From NCBI GenBank assembly GCA_021836865.1, contig JAKBHH010000026.1, forward strand, positions 1 to 41,598: 41,598 nt of DNA, read 5' to 3'. A program made the position numbers and the translations under genes. The notes under the pieces were generated by a model. It was not told the DNA's origin and searched no databases. It saw only the letters and a program-made list of their open reading frames with translations. This DNA is from Acidobacteriota bacterium (GTDB lineage Bacteria; Acidobacteriota; Terriglobia; Terriglobales; Acidobacteriaceae). This document shows, one piece after another, positions 1 to 7,190 of the stretch (its first letter is position 1; each line of letters begins with the position of its first letter).

Positions 1-1
1 A

Positions 2-559
2 GGCGCGCACACGGCTGTGTACTTCAGCGCGAACACGCGCTTTCTGAAGCAGGTGATTGCGCGCTCCGCGGGGCCTGCGGTGGACTGCAACGCAGAACTG
101 GAGATGGCCCGGCTGCCGGGAACACTGGAGCCTTGGAAGGCCGCGGGCATCCACAGGCAGGACGTGATTGCCGCAAGCGGCGAGGGGGACGCAGCGGAAA
201 GACAGGTGGGCGCAGTGGTGATTGTGTTGCTGGACCCTGGATGTGCGCGGGAGGCGGGGAAGTTGCTGGCTAACTACGGCAAAACCTGGCTGGCCGGCCG
301 CGTGACCGCGGTGCAGGGAAGCAGGATCACGCTGGCCAGCGCGATCGATCTGGGGTCACGGACTCTCGTGGTGGGCGCGAAAACCGAAGTGGAGCAGGCT
401 GGGACGGGGAACAAAGTGGATGCGGTGCAGGTGGGGGACATGGTGCGCGTGGAGGGAGCCAGGCGGCACGGAGTGTTTGCGGCGAAGACGATCCGCGTGG
501 TGGTGTTTCCTCGTCCTCATGGCGGCCCGCAGTTGCCCAGAGAGGGCGAGCCGCGTTAG
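2..559 (+). CDS. Partial protein, possibly DUF5666-like (5' end outside window)
   Basis: The reading frame is open to the left edge, so the true start probably lies outside the window; the first in-window start codon is a GTG at 17. The last 90 or so residues form a small beta-rich module with the pattern 'GRVTAVQGSRITLAS', then 'KTEV', then 'VQVGDMVRVEG', then 'AAKTIRVV'. This resembles the DUF5666 / OB-like repeats of secreted or periplasmic bacterial proteins, where short domains of unknown function describe a value and the factor that modifies it. No catalytic motif is visible. It converges on the EAL/HDOD gene, with only 18 bases between the two stop codons. The family call is a resemblance by eye and is not certain; that this is a real coding region is more secure. 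Confidence 0.55.
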   Translation, partial: GAHTAVYFSANTRFLKQVIARSAGPAVDCNAELEMARLPGTLEPWKAAGIHRQDVIAASGEGDAAERQVGAVVIVLLDPGCAREAGKLLANYGKTWLAGRVTAVQGSRITLASAIDLGSRTLVVGAKTEVEQAGTGNKVDAVQVGDMVRVEGARRHGVFAAKTIRVVVFPRPHGGPQLPREGEPR

Positions 560-577
560 TAGGGCGGTGAGTTTGGG

Positions 578-1846
578 TCAGGCGGCTGCGTAGAGCGTGG
601 AGTTGGCCCAGTCGAGAGCTTCCTTGGCGCAGCGGCTGAGGCAGGACGAATCGACGCCGGCGCCGAGGGCCATGCTGTCGCAGCGCGCCCAGTCGGCCTG
701 TTCCCAGGCCTCCATCCAGCCGAGTGGGCAGCGCTCAGGGTTTGTGGTGCCGAGCAGGGCATCGGAGATCTCCTGACGCAGCGGAAGCGAAGGGACGATG
801 GTGCTCATGGGGATGCGCAGCATGGCAGGCAGAAGGCTGAACATGCCGAGGAGATATTGCTCGGTTGGGTCGAGCGCGCAATGGTCGGCAGCGAGTTCGC
901 AGAAGCGAGCCCGGACAAGAGCCATTCGCATCAATTCAGTGGGCTGGCCTGCGGTGAACTCACTGGCGATGGCCAGGGTGGCAATTTGACGGAAGGCTGC
1001 TTCGCCGACGGCAAGAATCGCCGCGCGGATCGAGCTGACTTCCTGGCGCACGGCGAAGAGAGGTGAGTTGACGAGCCGCAGCAGGCGGTAGGTGAGAGCC
1101 GCATCGCTCTTGACCAGTTGGCTGACGCGGAGCAGGTCGAACGGCTGATCCTGGAGAAGCTTGAGCAGTTCAAGATGCGAGCGGCCCGTAACGGGGATCT
1201 TGTGGTTTTTCAACAGAGTCGGATGGCAGAAGTAGTAGCCCTGAAAGAGGGTGAAGCCTTCAGCGCGGGCCAGTGCGTTCTCCTCGGGAGTTTCGATTTT
1301 CTCAGCCAGCAGTGCAACGGGGTGGGGATGGATCTGGCGGAGGAGGTGTTTGCGCTCTTCCCGGCCTGAGAGAGTGAAATCCACCTTGATATAGTCGGCA
1401 AGCTCGACGAGCGGGAGAAACCTTGGCTTCCAGATGAAGTCGTCGAGAGCGAGGCGAAAGCCCTGCGATTTGAGTCTTCGACAGGCCTCGATGAGGGGTG
1501 GAGTGGGCTCGACGGTTTCGAGAATTTCGAGGACGGTCAGGCTGGGCGGCAGGACTTCGACGAGGTTGCCGGTCAGGGCTTCCAGGGTGCAGTTGACGAA
1601 TGCCGGAAGGCCGCCCGTGAGGGTTTCCATGCCGAAGAAGACTGTGTTGTCGAACATGGTACGGGTGGCGAGGTCGCCGTCCCCGCGAAAGACGGAATCC
1701 GGGCCGCTGCGAAAGAGCAGCTCGTAGGCGTGGACCGTGCCGTCGAGATTGAGGATGGGCTGGCGGGCCACATAGCGCAGGGCATCTGCATGCTCAGGCT
1801 GTGCAGAGGAGAGAGCGCCGACAACAGGTACGGATTGTGGCCTCAT
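578..1846 (-). CDS. EAL-HDOD signalling protein (YuxH type)
   Basis: This 422-residue protein has an N-terminal EAL-like domain (about residues 25-210, opening with 'ARQPILNLDG' and 'YELLFRSG') and a C-terminal HDOD domain (about 215-400), the layout of the YuxH family. EAL domains hydrolyse cyclic di-GMP; HDOD domains are HD-fold relatives without phosphohydrolase metal ligands and act in signalling. Here the EAL triad reads ELL, and the loop normally reading DDFGTG reads 'DDFIWKP', so catalysis is doubtful and a binding or scaffold role is more likely. 'AEKIET' and 'LFQGYYF' keep parts of the EAL fold. The ATG start has a GAGGTA Shine-Dalgarno sequence about 7 bases upstream. It lies 90 bases downstream of fabG on the same strand and could be co-transcribed with it. 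Confidence 0.85.
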   Translation of the reverse strand: MRPQSVPVVGALSSAQPEHADALRYVARQPILNLDGTVHAYELLFRSGPDSVFRGDGDLATRTMFDNTVFFGMETLTGGLPAFVNCTLEALTGNLVEVLPPSLTVLEILETVEPTPPLIEACRRLKSQGFRLALDDFIWKPRFLPLVELADYIKVDFTLSGREERKHLLRQIHPHPVALLAEKIETPEENALARAEGFTLFQGYYFCHPTLLKNHKIPVTGRSHLELLKLLQDQPFDLLRVSQLVKSDAALTYRLLRLVNSPLFAVRQEVSSIRAAILAVGEAAFRQIATLAIASEFTAGQPTELMRMALVRARFCELAADHCALDPTEQYLLGMFSLLPAMLRIPMSTIVPSLPLRQEISDALLGTTNPERCPLGWMEAWEQADWARCDSMALGAGVDSSCLSRCAKEALDWANSTLYAAA

Positions 1847-1936
1847 GCCCGCTACCTCATTGGTTTATCGTGCGGCGCTGTCAAAAGCTTAACCTTTCTA
1901 CCAGCGGTTAGGGGCCACCCCGATTCGAGGAGGGCC

Positions 1937-2686
1937 TTATGCGCCCATGAACATGCCGCCGTTCACATCGAGGACGTGGCCGGTAATGTAGGCAGCGGCG
2001 TCTGAGGCAAGAAAAGCCACGGACTGGGCAATCTCTTCAGCGGTCCCTGGGCGGCCCAGCGGAATGGCTGCCATCATGGCCTCGCGCTGCTTGTCATCGA
2101 GGACGGCGGTCATGGGCGTCTCGATGTAGCCGGGTGCGACCGCATTGACGGTGATGCCGCGCGAGGCGACCTCGCGGGCCAGCGACCGGGTGAGGCCAAT
2201 CAAGCCGGCCTTGGAGGAAGCGTAGTTGACCTGGCCGGCCTGGCCGGTGCGGCCAACTACGCTGCTGATGTTGATGATGCGGCCCCAGCGATTTTTGAGC
2301 ATGGGCCGCAGCAGTGCCTGCGTGAGCAGAAAGGCCCCGGTCAGGTTGGTGCCAAGCACGTCGTCCCAGTCAGTGCGTTTCATCGCCATCATGAGGCCGT
2401 CGCGGGTAATGCCCGCATTGTTCACCAGGATTTCGACCTTGCCGTAGCGCTCAAGGACAGCCTTGGCCCCGGCTTTGAGCGACTCTTCGCCGGCGACATC
2501 GAGAGCGAAGGCTTCAGCCTGGCCGCCTGCTGCGGCAATCTCCGCGGCGACGGCGGCGAGCTTGTCCTGGCTGCGCGCGGCTAGCGCCACGGTGGCGCCT
2601 GCGCGCGCCAGTGCAAGGGCGCAGGCCCGCCCGATTCCCTGACTGGCTCCGGTGACGAGCGCGATTCTTCCCTGCAATGCCGCCAT
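1937..2686 (-). CDS. fabG: 3-oxoacyl-[acyl-carrier-protein] reductase FabG
   Basis: This 249-residue short-chain dehydrogenase is the usual FabG length. It should reduce 3-oxoacyl-ACP to 3-hydroxyacyl-ACP with NADPH in the cytoplasmic fatty-acid elongation cycle. The cofactor loop 'TGASQGIG' sits at residues 12-19, 'NNAGITRDGLMMAM' at about 89-102, and the catalytic set is Asn114, Ser142, Tyr155 and Lys159 ('YASSK'). 'PGYIETPMT' follows, as in FabG. The 'AGITRD' and 'ISSVVG' stretches are typical of true FabG more than of general SDR enzymes, but without acpP or fabF nearby another 3-oxoacyl substrate (for example acetoacetyl-CoA) cannot be excluded. The ATG start has an AGGGGGA about 12 bases upstream, slightly far. 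The EAL-HDOD gene lies downstream on the same strand. Confidence 0.9.
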   Translation of the reverse strand: MAALQGRIALVTGASQGIGRACALALARAGATVALAARSQDKLAAVAAEIAAAGGQAEAFALDVAGEESLKAGAKAVLERYGKVEILVNNAGITRDGLMMAMKRTDWDDVLGTNLTGAFLLTQALLRPMLKNRWGRIINISSVVGRTGQAGQVNYASSKAGLIGLTRSLAREVASRGITVNAVAPGYIETPMTAVLDDKQREAMMAAIPLGRPGTAEEIAQSVAFLASDAAAYITGHVLDVNGGMFMGA

Positions 2687-2780
2687 GTGTGGTTTTGTCC
2701 CCCTACGCGCAAGGGCGCGCCTTTCCGCCCTTCATTATAAGTGGACTTGGGTAGCGGGGTGAGGCGAACGGGAACGGCGG

Positions 2781-3590
2781 CTAACTGGAGGGTGCGACCG
2801 CGATGGGCACGCGGCGCGCGGCGACTGCCCGGCACACGGGCTCTGCAGGCCAGACATAGACAGCGAGACGGCGGGAGTAGTGGAGGACCGGAGCGATGTC
2901 CGGCAGCTTGATGCCGATGGCTGCCGCGAGGTCGTTGCGATGTATCTCCGCCTCTGCTTCCTCCAGCGGCCAGGGAACGTGGTGGATGTTGGCCCTGACC
3001 AGGTTGCCGGCGCGGTCGTAGGTGAAGAGGCAGTAGCGCTCGGTGAGGAAGTGCTCCAGCGAGCCGGGGCTGCTTTCGACGAGGCGGCGCGTGGGGCCGA
3101 GTCCGCGATATCGGGCGATAAAGAGGACGGGCCGGCTGGTGAATCGTCTGCGACTGTAGTAGGAAAACTCGCGCTCGGAGCGCCGCTCGATGCGCATCTC
3201 GGCCCAGTAGTAAGGCAGGTGATAGACGCCGCGCGCGACGGCGACGGCCAGGAGGCTGCCCGCATCGAGGGAGAAGAAGTAGACGCCCTGTGACCCCGTG
3301 CGCGGGTCGCGGACATAGGTGCGGAGGTTGAGTTCAGGAAACTGGCGCGCGGTGGGGACAGGGGGAATGCCGCGAATCTTGATGCGGTCCATCCAGAACG
3401 GAACGACGCCGAGCCATGCGGAACCCTGGAAGGTATCAACCACCAAGCCTTCGGGAAGCAGGGGCGCAATCTGCGAAGGAGCGACGGGCCAGTGGGCAAA
3501 AAGAAGATCGTTCCATCGCTGGGTCATGACCCAGCGGCCTGAGGGTAAAGGCCGGGGGCGCTGGGACGTTCGCACTTTGATCTCCCGCAT
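2781..3590 (-). CDS. DUF2071 (YqjF-like) protein
   Basis: This soluble protein of about 269 residues matches the DUF2071/YqjF family: an early 'WNDLLFAHWPV' block, then 'LLPEGLVVDTFQGSAWLGVV', a central 'GVYFFSLDAGS' and 'YHLPYYWAEM', and the later 'RYCLFTYDRAG' block. The family fold is related to acetoacetate decarboxylase-like proteins, but its function is unknown. An upstream in-frame GTG at 3611 exists. I chose the ATG at 3590 because AGGAG lies 9 bases before it, inside the would-be extension. It is transcribed divergently from the thyX-like gene, with about 100 bases between start codons that must hold both promoters. No signal peptide or membrane segment is seen. Confidence 0.85.
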   Translation of the reverse strand: MREIKVRTSQRPRPLPSGRWVMTQRWNDLLFAHWPVAPSQIAPLLPEGLVVDTFQGSAWLGVVPFWMDRIKIRGIPPVPTARQFPELNLRTYVRDPRTGSQGVYFFSLDAGSLLAVAVARGVYHLPYYWAEMRIERRSEREFSYYSRRRFTSRPVLFIARYRGLGPTRRLVESSPGSLEHFLTERYCLFTYDRAGNLVRANIHHVPWPLEEAEAEIHRNDLAAAIGIKLPDIAPVLHYSRRLAVYVWPAEPVCRAVAARRVPIAVAPSS

Positions 3591-3693
3591 GGGCCCCTTC
3601 TCCTGGTTCACAACGTACGACGCGCAGCGCGGTTGTCAACCGAAGAAAAACTTTCGCGCTCTCATGTCGTATTCTGTTCGCGAGCCCTCAAAA

Positions 3694-5280
3694 ATGTCCA
3701 GTAAATCTTTTCAGCCGGAAAACGCACGTAACCAGACCGAAGTCTTTGCCGTACATGGAGCCGACCCCGAGGTACTGGCCTACGCAATGGCCAAATATTC
3801 GCGCTCGGCGTTGTCAATGCGCGAGTCCGTGGCCGAGATCAGCGCCCAGCGCGCGGAGCAGTTCCTCAACACCTTTTATTTTCAATATGGCCACCGGTCG
3901 ATTGCGGACTTGGCGCACATTGCCTTTGCGGTGGAGCGGTTGAGCCTGCTGGCGGCGATTGTGCTGGTGGATGAGCAGAGGTGGGACGGTCAGGAGCGAT
4001 CCACCAGGTACCAGAACTTCCTGCAATCCGGGTGGTATTTTCCGGATTTCGGGCCGGATGCGGCAGCGGCGCACCTGTATGCCGGGACCGTGGAAAACCT
4101 GTTTGCAACCTACCAGCGCACCACCGCGTCTGTCCTCGACGCGCTGCGCAAGCGCGTTGCCTGCCCCGCTGCGATGAAGCCCGAGGCCTACGAGCGGACG
4201 CTGAAAGCGCGCGCCTTTGATGTGGCCCGCTACCTGCTGCCGCTGGCCACCAATACCTCACTGGGCCAGATTGTGAACGCACGCACGCTGGAGACACAGG
4301 TGTCGCGGCTGCTCTCGCATCCCATGGCGGAGGTACGCGATCTGGGCGTCAAGCTTCGCGAAGCCGCTACCGGCCCCGCGTGGAATGTGAACGCTGCCGC
4401 CGGCGCGGCCTTTGTCAAAAAACTTGGCGCTGATCCTGAGCTTGCCGCCGAGGCTGCGAACCTGCTGACTCGCGAGGTCCGCACCGCAGCCACGCTGGTA
4501 AAGTATGCCGCGCCGAACCAGTACATCATCGAAACGCAGGTTGAGTTGTCGCAGGCCGCCGCGGAACTCTTTGCCAAAGTCCCGATTGCGGAGGCGCCGG
4601 TAGTGGACCTGGTGGAGCGCACGGAGACGCTTGAAGTCGAACTGGCGGCGACGTTGCTTTACTCGGCGAGTCACTATCCGTACCGGCAGATTCGCGATGC
4701 GGTGGCCGTGTGGCCCGAAGCACGCGTGAACGAGGTGATCGAGCTGGGCCTGAAGCATCGCGGCAAGCACGACGAATTGCTGCGCGCGTTCCATGCGGGA
4801 GCAGCGTTGCGGTTTGATGTGCTGATGGACGTGGGCGGTTTCCGCGACATGCACCGGCACCGGAGGGTGACGCAGATTCTGCAGGGATTCACGGCACTGC
4901 ACGGCTATGAGACGCCTGTGGCGGGCGATCTGGGCCCGGAGGTAAATCTGCTGGCCGAGGCTGGGGCGCTTGAGGACTTTCAGAAATCGGTGGAAGCGGC
5001 GCACGCGGCCAGCGCGCGGATTGCGGCTGGAACCGCGCCCGAGGCGGCGCAATCGGCGCAGTACCTGCTGCCGCTGGCCACGCGTGTGCGGTGTCTGTTC
5101 AAGATGGACTTTGCCGAGGCGCAGTACATCAGCGAGCTGCGGTCAGGGCCGGCGGGACACTTCAGCTATCGGCGCGTGGCATGGGAGATGTACCGGGCGC
5201 TGGAGCGGCAGCATCCCACGCTGGCGCGGCATGTGCGGGTGACGGACTTTACCAAGCCAATCGATCTGCTGCAACGGTAA
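3694..5280 (+). CDS. Tandem (double-length) ThyX-like protein
   Basis: This protein of about 528 residues is made of two ThyX-like halves. ThyX is the FAD-dependent thymidylate synthase (dUMP to dTMP), normally 220-250 residues. The first half has 'GHRSIADLAHIAFAVERLS' (66-84), 'ERSTRYQNF' (101-109) and 'RYLLPLAT' (179-186). The second has 'MHRHRRVTQ' (386-394) and 'QYLLPLAT' (456-463), showing an internal duplication. The ThyX signature (RHR, then S, then S-x-R) is split: the first half keeps S-T-R-Y but has DEQ where RHR should be; the second keeps RHR but lacks S-x-R. Activity as a thymidylate synthase is therefore unproven. ATG 3694 is the chosen start; ATG 3664 is possible. The open frame runs further upstream to 3319, antisense to the DUF2071 gene, and I treat that extension as non-coding. 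Confidence 0.8.
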   Translation: MSSKSFQPENARNQTEVFAVHGADPEVLAYAMAKYSRSALSMRESVAEISAQRAEQFLNTFYFQYGHRSIADLAHIAFAVERLSLLAAIVLVDEQRWDGQERSTRYQNFLQSGWYFPDFGPDAAAAHLYAGTVENLFATYQRTTASVLDALRKRVACPAAMKPEAYERTLKARAFDVARYLLPLATNTSLGQIVNARTLETQVSRLLSHPMAEVRDLGVKLREAATGPAWNVNAAAGAAFVKKLGADPELAAEAANLLTREVRTAATLVKYAAPNQYIIETQVELSQAAAELFAKVPIAEAPVVDLVERTETLEVELAATLLYSASHYPYRQIRDAVAVWPEARVNEVIELGLKHRGKHDELLRAFHAGAALRFDVLMDVGGFRDMHRHRRVTQILQGFTALHGYETPVAGDLGPEVNLLAEAGALEDFQKSVEAAHAASARIAAGTAPEAAQSAQYLLPLATRVRCLFKMDFAEAQYISELRSGPAGHFSYRRVAWEMYRALERQHPTLARHVRVTDFTKPIDLLQR

Positions 5281-5329
5281 GTTGGCGCGTTCAATTCGTT
5301 CGCCCATGGGGCCGAGGAGGTGAGCCAGC

Positions 5330-5716
5330 ATGAAAGTAAGAGTGCCGCTCGTTGCAATCTGCGTGCTCGCGTTGCTGGAGGGAGCGGCCGGTCTGCATGC
5401 GGCTCCTCCTAAAGGCTATGCAGTTGCCGAAATTACGGTGACGAACCCAGTCGCCTACAAGAAATATCTGGCCGCCGTGACGCCTGTGGTGGCTCAGTTT
5501 GGCGGGAGATATCTTGTGCGCGCCGGACAGGTGATTCCACTCGAAGGCCAGGCTCCGACGGGACGCTTCGTTGTGATTGAGTTTCCAAGCCTGGCGGTTG
5601 CGCAGCAGTTTGAAAATTCCTCCCAATACATGGCCATTGCGCCGTTGCGAAAGAAGGCCGCGCGAACGAGGCTTTTTCTGGTTGAAGGCGCTGCCGAAGA
5701 TCCGGCGGGCCGGTAA
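5330..5716 (+). CDS. Secreted DUF1330-domain protein
   Basis: This 128-residue protein has a signal peptide (about residues 1-24, Lys/Arg start, hydrophobic core, Ala-X-Ala end) followed by a DUF1330 domain: 'YAVAEITVTNPVAYKKYLAA', then 'FGGRYLVRAGQ', 'GRFVVIEFPS' and 'AQQFENSSQY'. DUF1330 is a ferredoxin-like alpha/beta fold of the dimeric barrel group; most members are cytoplasmic and about 95 residues, so the export signal is unusual. The start is an ATG with AGGAGGTGA close upstream. It starts 49 bases after the thyX-like stop and may be co-transcribed. A decayed copy of the last codons of that gene lies just after its stop (5730-5782), which suggests it was inserted or duplicated into this position. 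Its function is unknown. Confidence 0.85.
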   Translation: MKVRVPLVAICVLALLEGAAGLHAAPPKGYAVAEITVTNPVAYKKYLAAVTPVVAQFGGRYLVRAGQVIPLEGQAPTGRFVVIEFPSLAVAQQFENSSQYMAIAPLRKKAARTRLFLVEGAAEDPAGR

Positions 5717-5729
5717 AGAGCGTGGGAAT

Positions 5730-5782
5730 TGCGCGTGACGCATCCTACGAAGCCCATCGATCTGCTGTAGCGGTGATGGCGC
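5730..5782 (+). pseudogene. Decayed duplicate of the thyX-like gene's 3' end
   Basis: These bases repeat the end of the thyX-like gene at 5235-5289. Read in frame from GTG 5735 they give V-T-H-P-T-K-P-I-D-L-L-stop, against V-T-D-F-T-K-P-I-D-L-L-Q-R-stop at the real gene end. 33 of 42 bases agree from the shared GTGACG to the stop, and similarity continues a few bases into the following TGGCGCG. The Gln codon has become TAG. The two copies flank the DUF1330 gene exactly, so this is a relic of a duplication or insertion, not chance. It is too short to be expressed. Confidence 0.7.
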
Positions 5783-5792
5783 GGGCTGGGCG

Positions 5793-7115
5793 TTAGCTCT
5801 CGGTGGCGGCCTTGAGCGCATCATCGGGCTGCGGTCGCAGGGATGCCGAGTTCAGGCCATCCACGCGGCGCAGGCTGGGGAAAAGGCCGGCCCAGACGCC
5901 GGCCACAACCAGAGCACCAACGCCGCCGAAGATGGTGGCCCGCACCGCCCCCCACCACTGCGCCGTGACTCCACTCTCAAACTGGCCCAGCTCATTCGAT
6001 GCGCCGATGAAGAGCGAGTTGACGGCGCTGACCCTGCCGCGCATCTCCTGCGGCGTAGCCAGCTGCAGCAGGGAGCCGCGGATGATCACGCTGATGGTGT
6101 CTGCCGCGCCGCCCACGGCCAGGGCGAGCAGGCTTATCCAAAGGCTGCGCGAGATGCCGAAGAGGATGGTCGCGATGCCGAAGATGCTTACGCAGATAAA
6201 CATCTTGTGACCGGCGCGTCGCACGATGGGGAACCGCGCCATCACCAGCGACATGCTTACCGCGCCCAGGGCTGGAGCCGCGCGGAGCATCCCCAGGCCA
6301 CGCGGCCCGGTGTGCAGAATCTCGCTGGCGAAGATGGGCATCAGGGCCACGGCGCCGCCCAGCAGCATGACAAACAGGTCGAGCGAAAAGGCGCCCAGCA
6401 GCAGCGGCAGGCTCCAGACATACTTGAAGCCCGCCAGCAGCACCTGCATCGAGACGGCGCGATGCTCCATGCGCCCCGGCCGCACCGAGAGGCTGCTCAC
6501 CAGCGCCAGAAACAAGAGCTCCGTGGCCACGGCGAACAGGTAAACAACGCCACCGCCTTCCAGACGACCGGTGGGCCACCAACGGTCAAAGGGCAGCGTG
6601 AAGAGCACACCGCCGAGCGCGGGGCCGGTGATGTTGGCGAACTGGAAGATGGCGCCGCCCCAGGTGACAGCATTGACAAAGTGCTCTTCCGGCACGAGAT
6701 GGGGAATGAAGGCGGAGCTGGCCGGGCCGGAAAACGCGCGGCCTGTGCCCACCATGAACAGTACCGCATAGATCGGGAAGATCTGCTGCATGCCGCTGCG
6801 CGCAAAAACAACCAGCGTCACAGTGCAAAAGACCTGCAGCGTGTAACACAACAGGATCACGTGGCGGCGGTCGAAGCGGTCTGCCACATGGCCCGAGGGC
6901 AGCAGGAACAGAAGACCCGGCAGAAAGAGCGCCAGCCCCGTGTATCCCAGGTCGATGGCGCGGTGGGTAATCGAATAGATTTGCCAGGCCACGGCCACGG
7001 CCTGCGCCTCGGCGCCGAGGATGACCGCGCTGCGCGCAAGCTGGTACCGCCTGAAGTCACTTGAGGCAAAAGCCTCCATGCCGCGCCGTTGCGGCTTTGG
7101 GGAAGGGGAATCCAT
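5793..7115 (-). CDS. MFS exporter, EntS/MFS_3 type
   Basis: This 440-residue membrane protein has about 12 hydrophobic segments and the MFS loop 'GHVADRFDRRHVI' (about residues 75-87). The start 'SSDFRRYQLARSAVILGAEAQ', the 'QIYSITHRAIDLGYTGL' stretch and 'GRAFSGPASSAFIPHLVP' are typical of the EntS / DUF894 group of efflux carriers (enterobactin exporter and relatives). The natural substrate cannot be read from sequence. The ATG start has no strong ribosome site. It converges on the DUF1330 region and is transcribed divergently from the next MFS gene (TTG 7191), sharing a 75-base gap. Confidence 0.88.
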   Translation of the reverse strand: MDSPSPKPQRRGMEAFASSDFRRYQLARSAVILGAEAQAVAVAWQIYSITHRAIDLGYTGLALFLPGLLFLLPSGHVADRFDRRHVILLCYTLQVFCTVTLVVFARSGMQQIFPIYAVLFMVGTGRAFSGPASSAFIPHLVPEEHFVNAVTWGGAIFQFANITGPALGGVLFTLPFDRWWPTGRLEGGGVVYLFAVATELLFLALVSSLSVRPGRMEHRAVSMQVLLAGFKYVWSLPLLLGAFSLDLFVMLLGGAVALMPIFASEILHTGPRGLGMLRAAPALGAVSMSLVMARFPIVRRAGHKMFICVSIFGIATILFGISRSLWISLLALAVGGAADTISVIIRGSLLQLATPQEMRGRVSAVNSLFIGASNELGQFESGVTAQWWGAVRATIFGGVGALVVAGVWAGLFPSLRRVDGLNSASLRPQPDDALKAATES

Positions 7116-7190
7116 CTCTGAACACAGGTTATATCGCCGGGGCGGCGCACATGCTGGAACCGGCGAGGCGGCGCTGCATTATCCTGAGGC

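Noticed and set aside
1847-1936. TTGACA word upstream of the EAL-HDOD gene
   Set aside because: No -10 box sits at a 16-18 base spacing; the gene may instead be read from fabG.
3319-3693. N-terminal extension of the thyX-like frame
   Set aside because: It overlaps the DUF2071 gene on the opposite strand and has no ThyX similarity; the protein begins at 3694 (or 3664).
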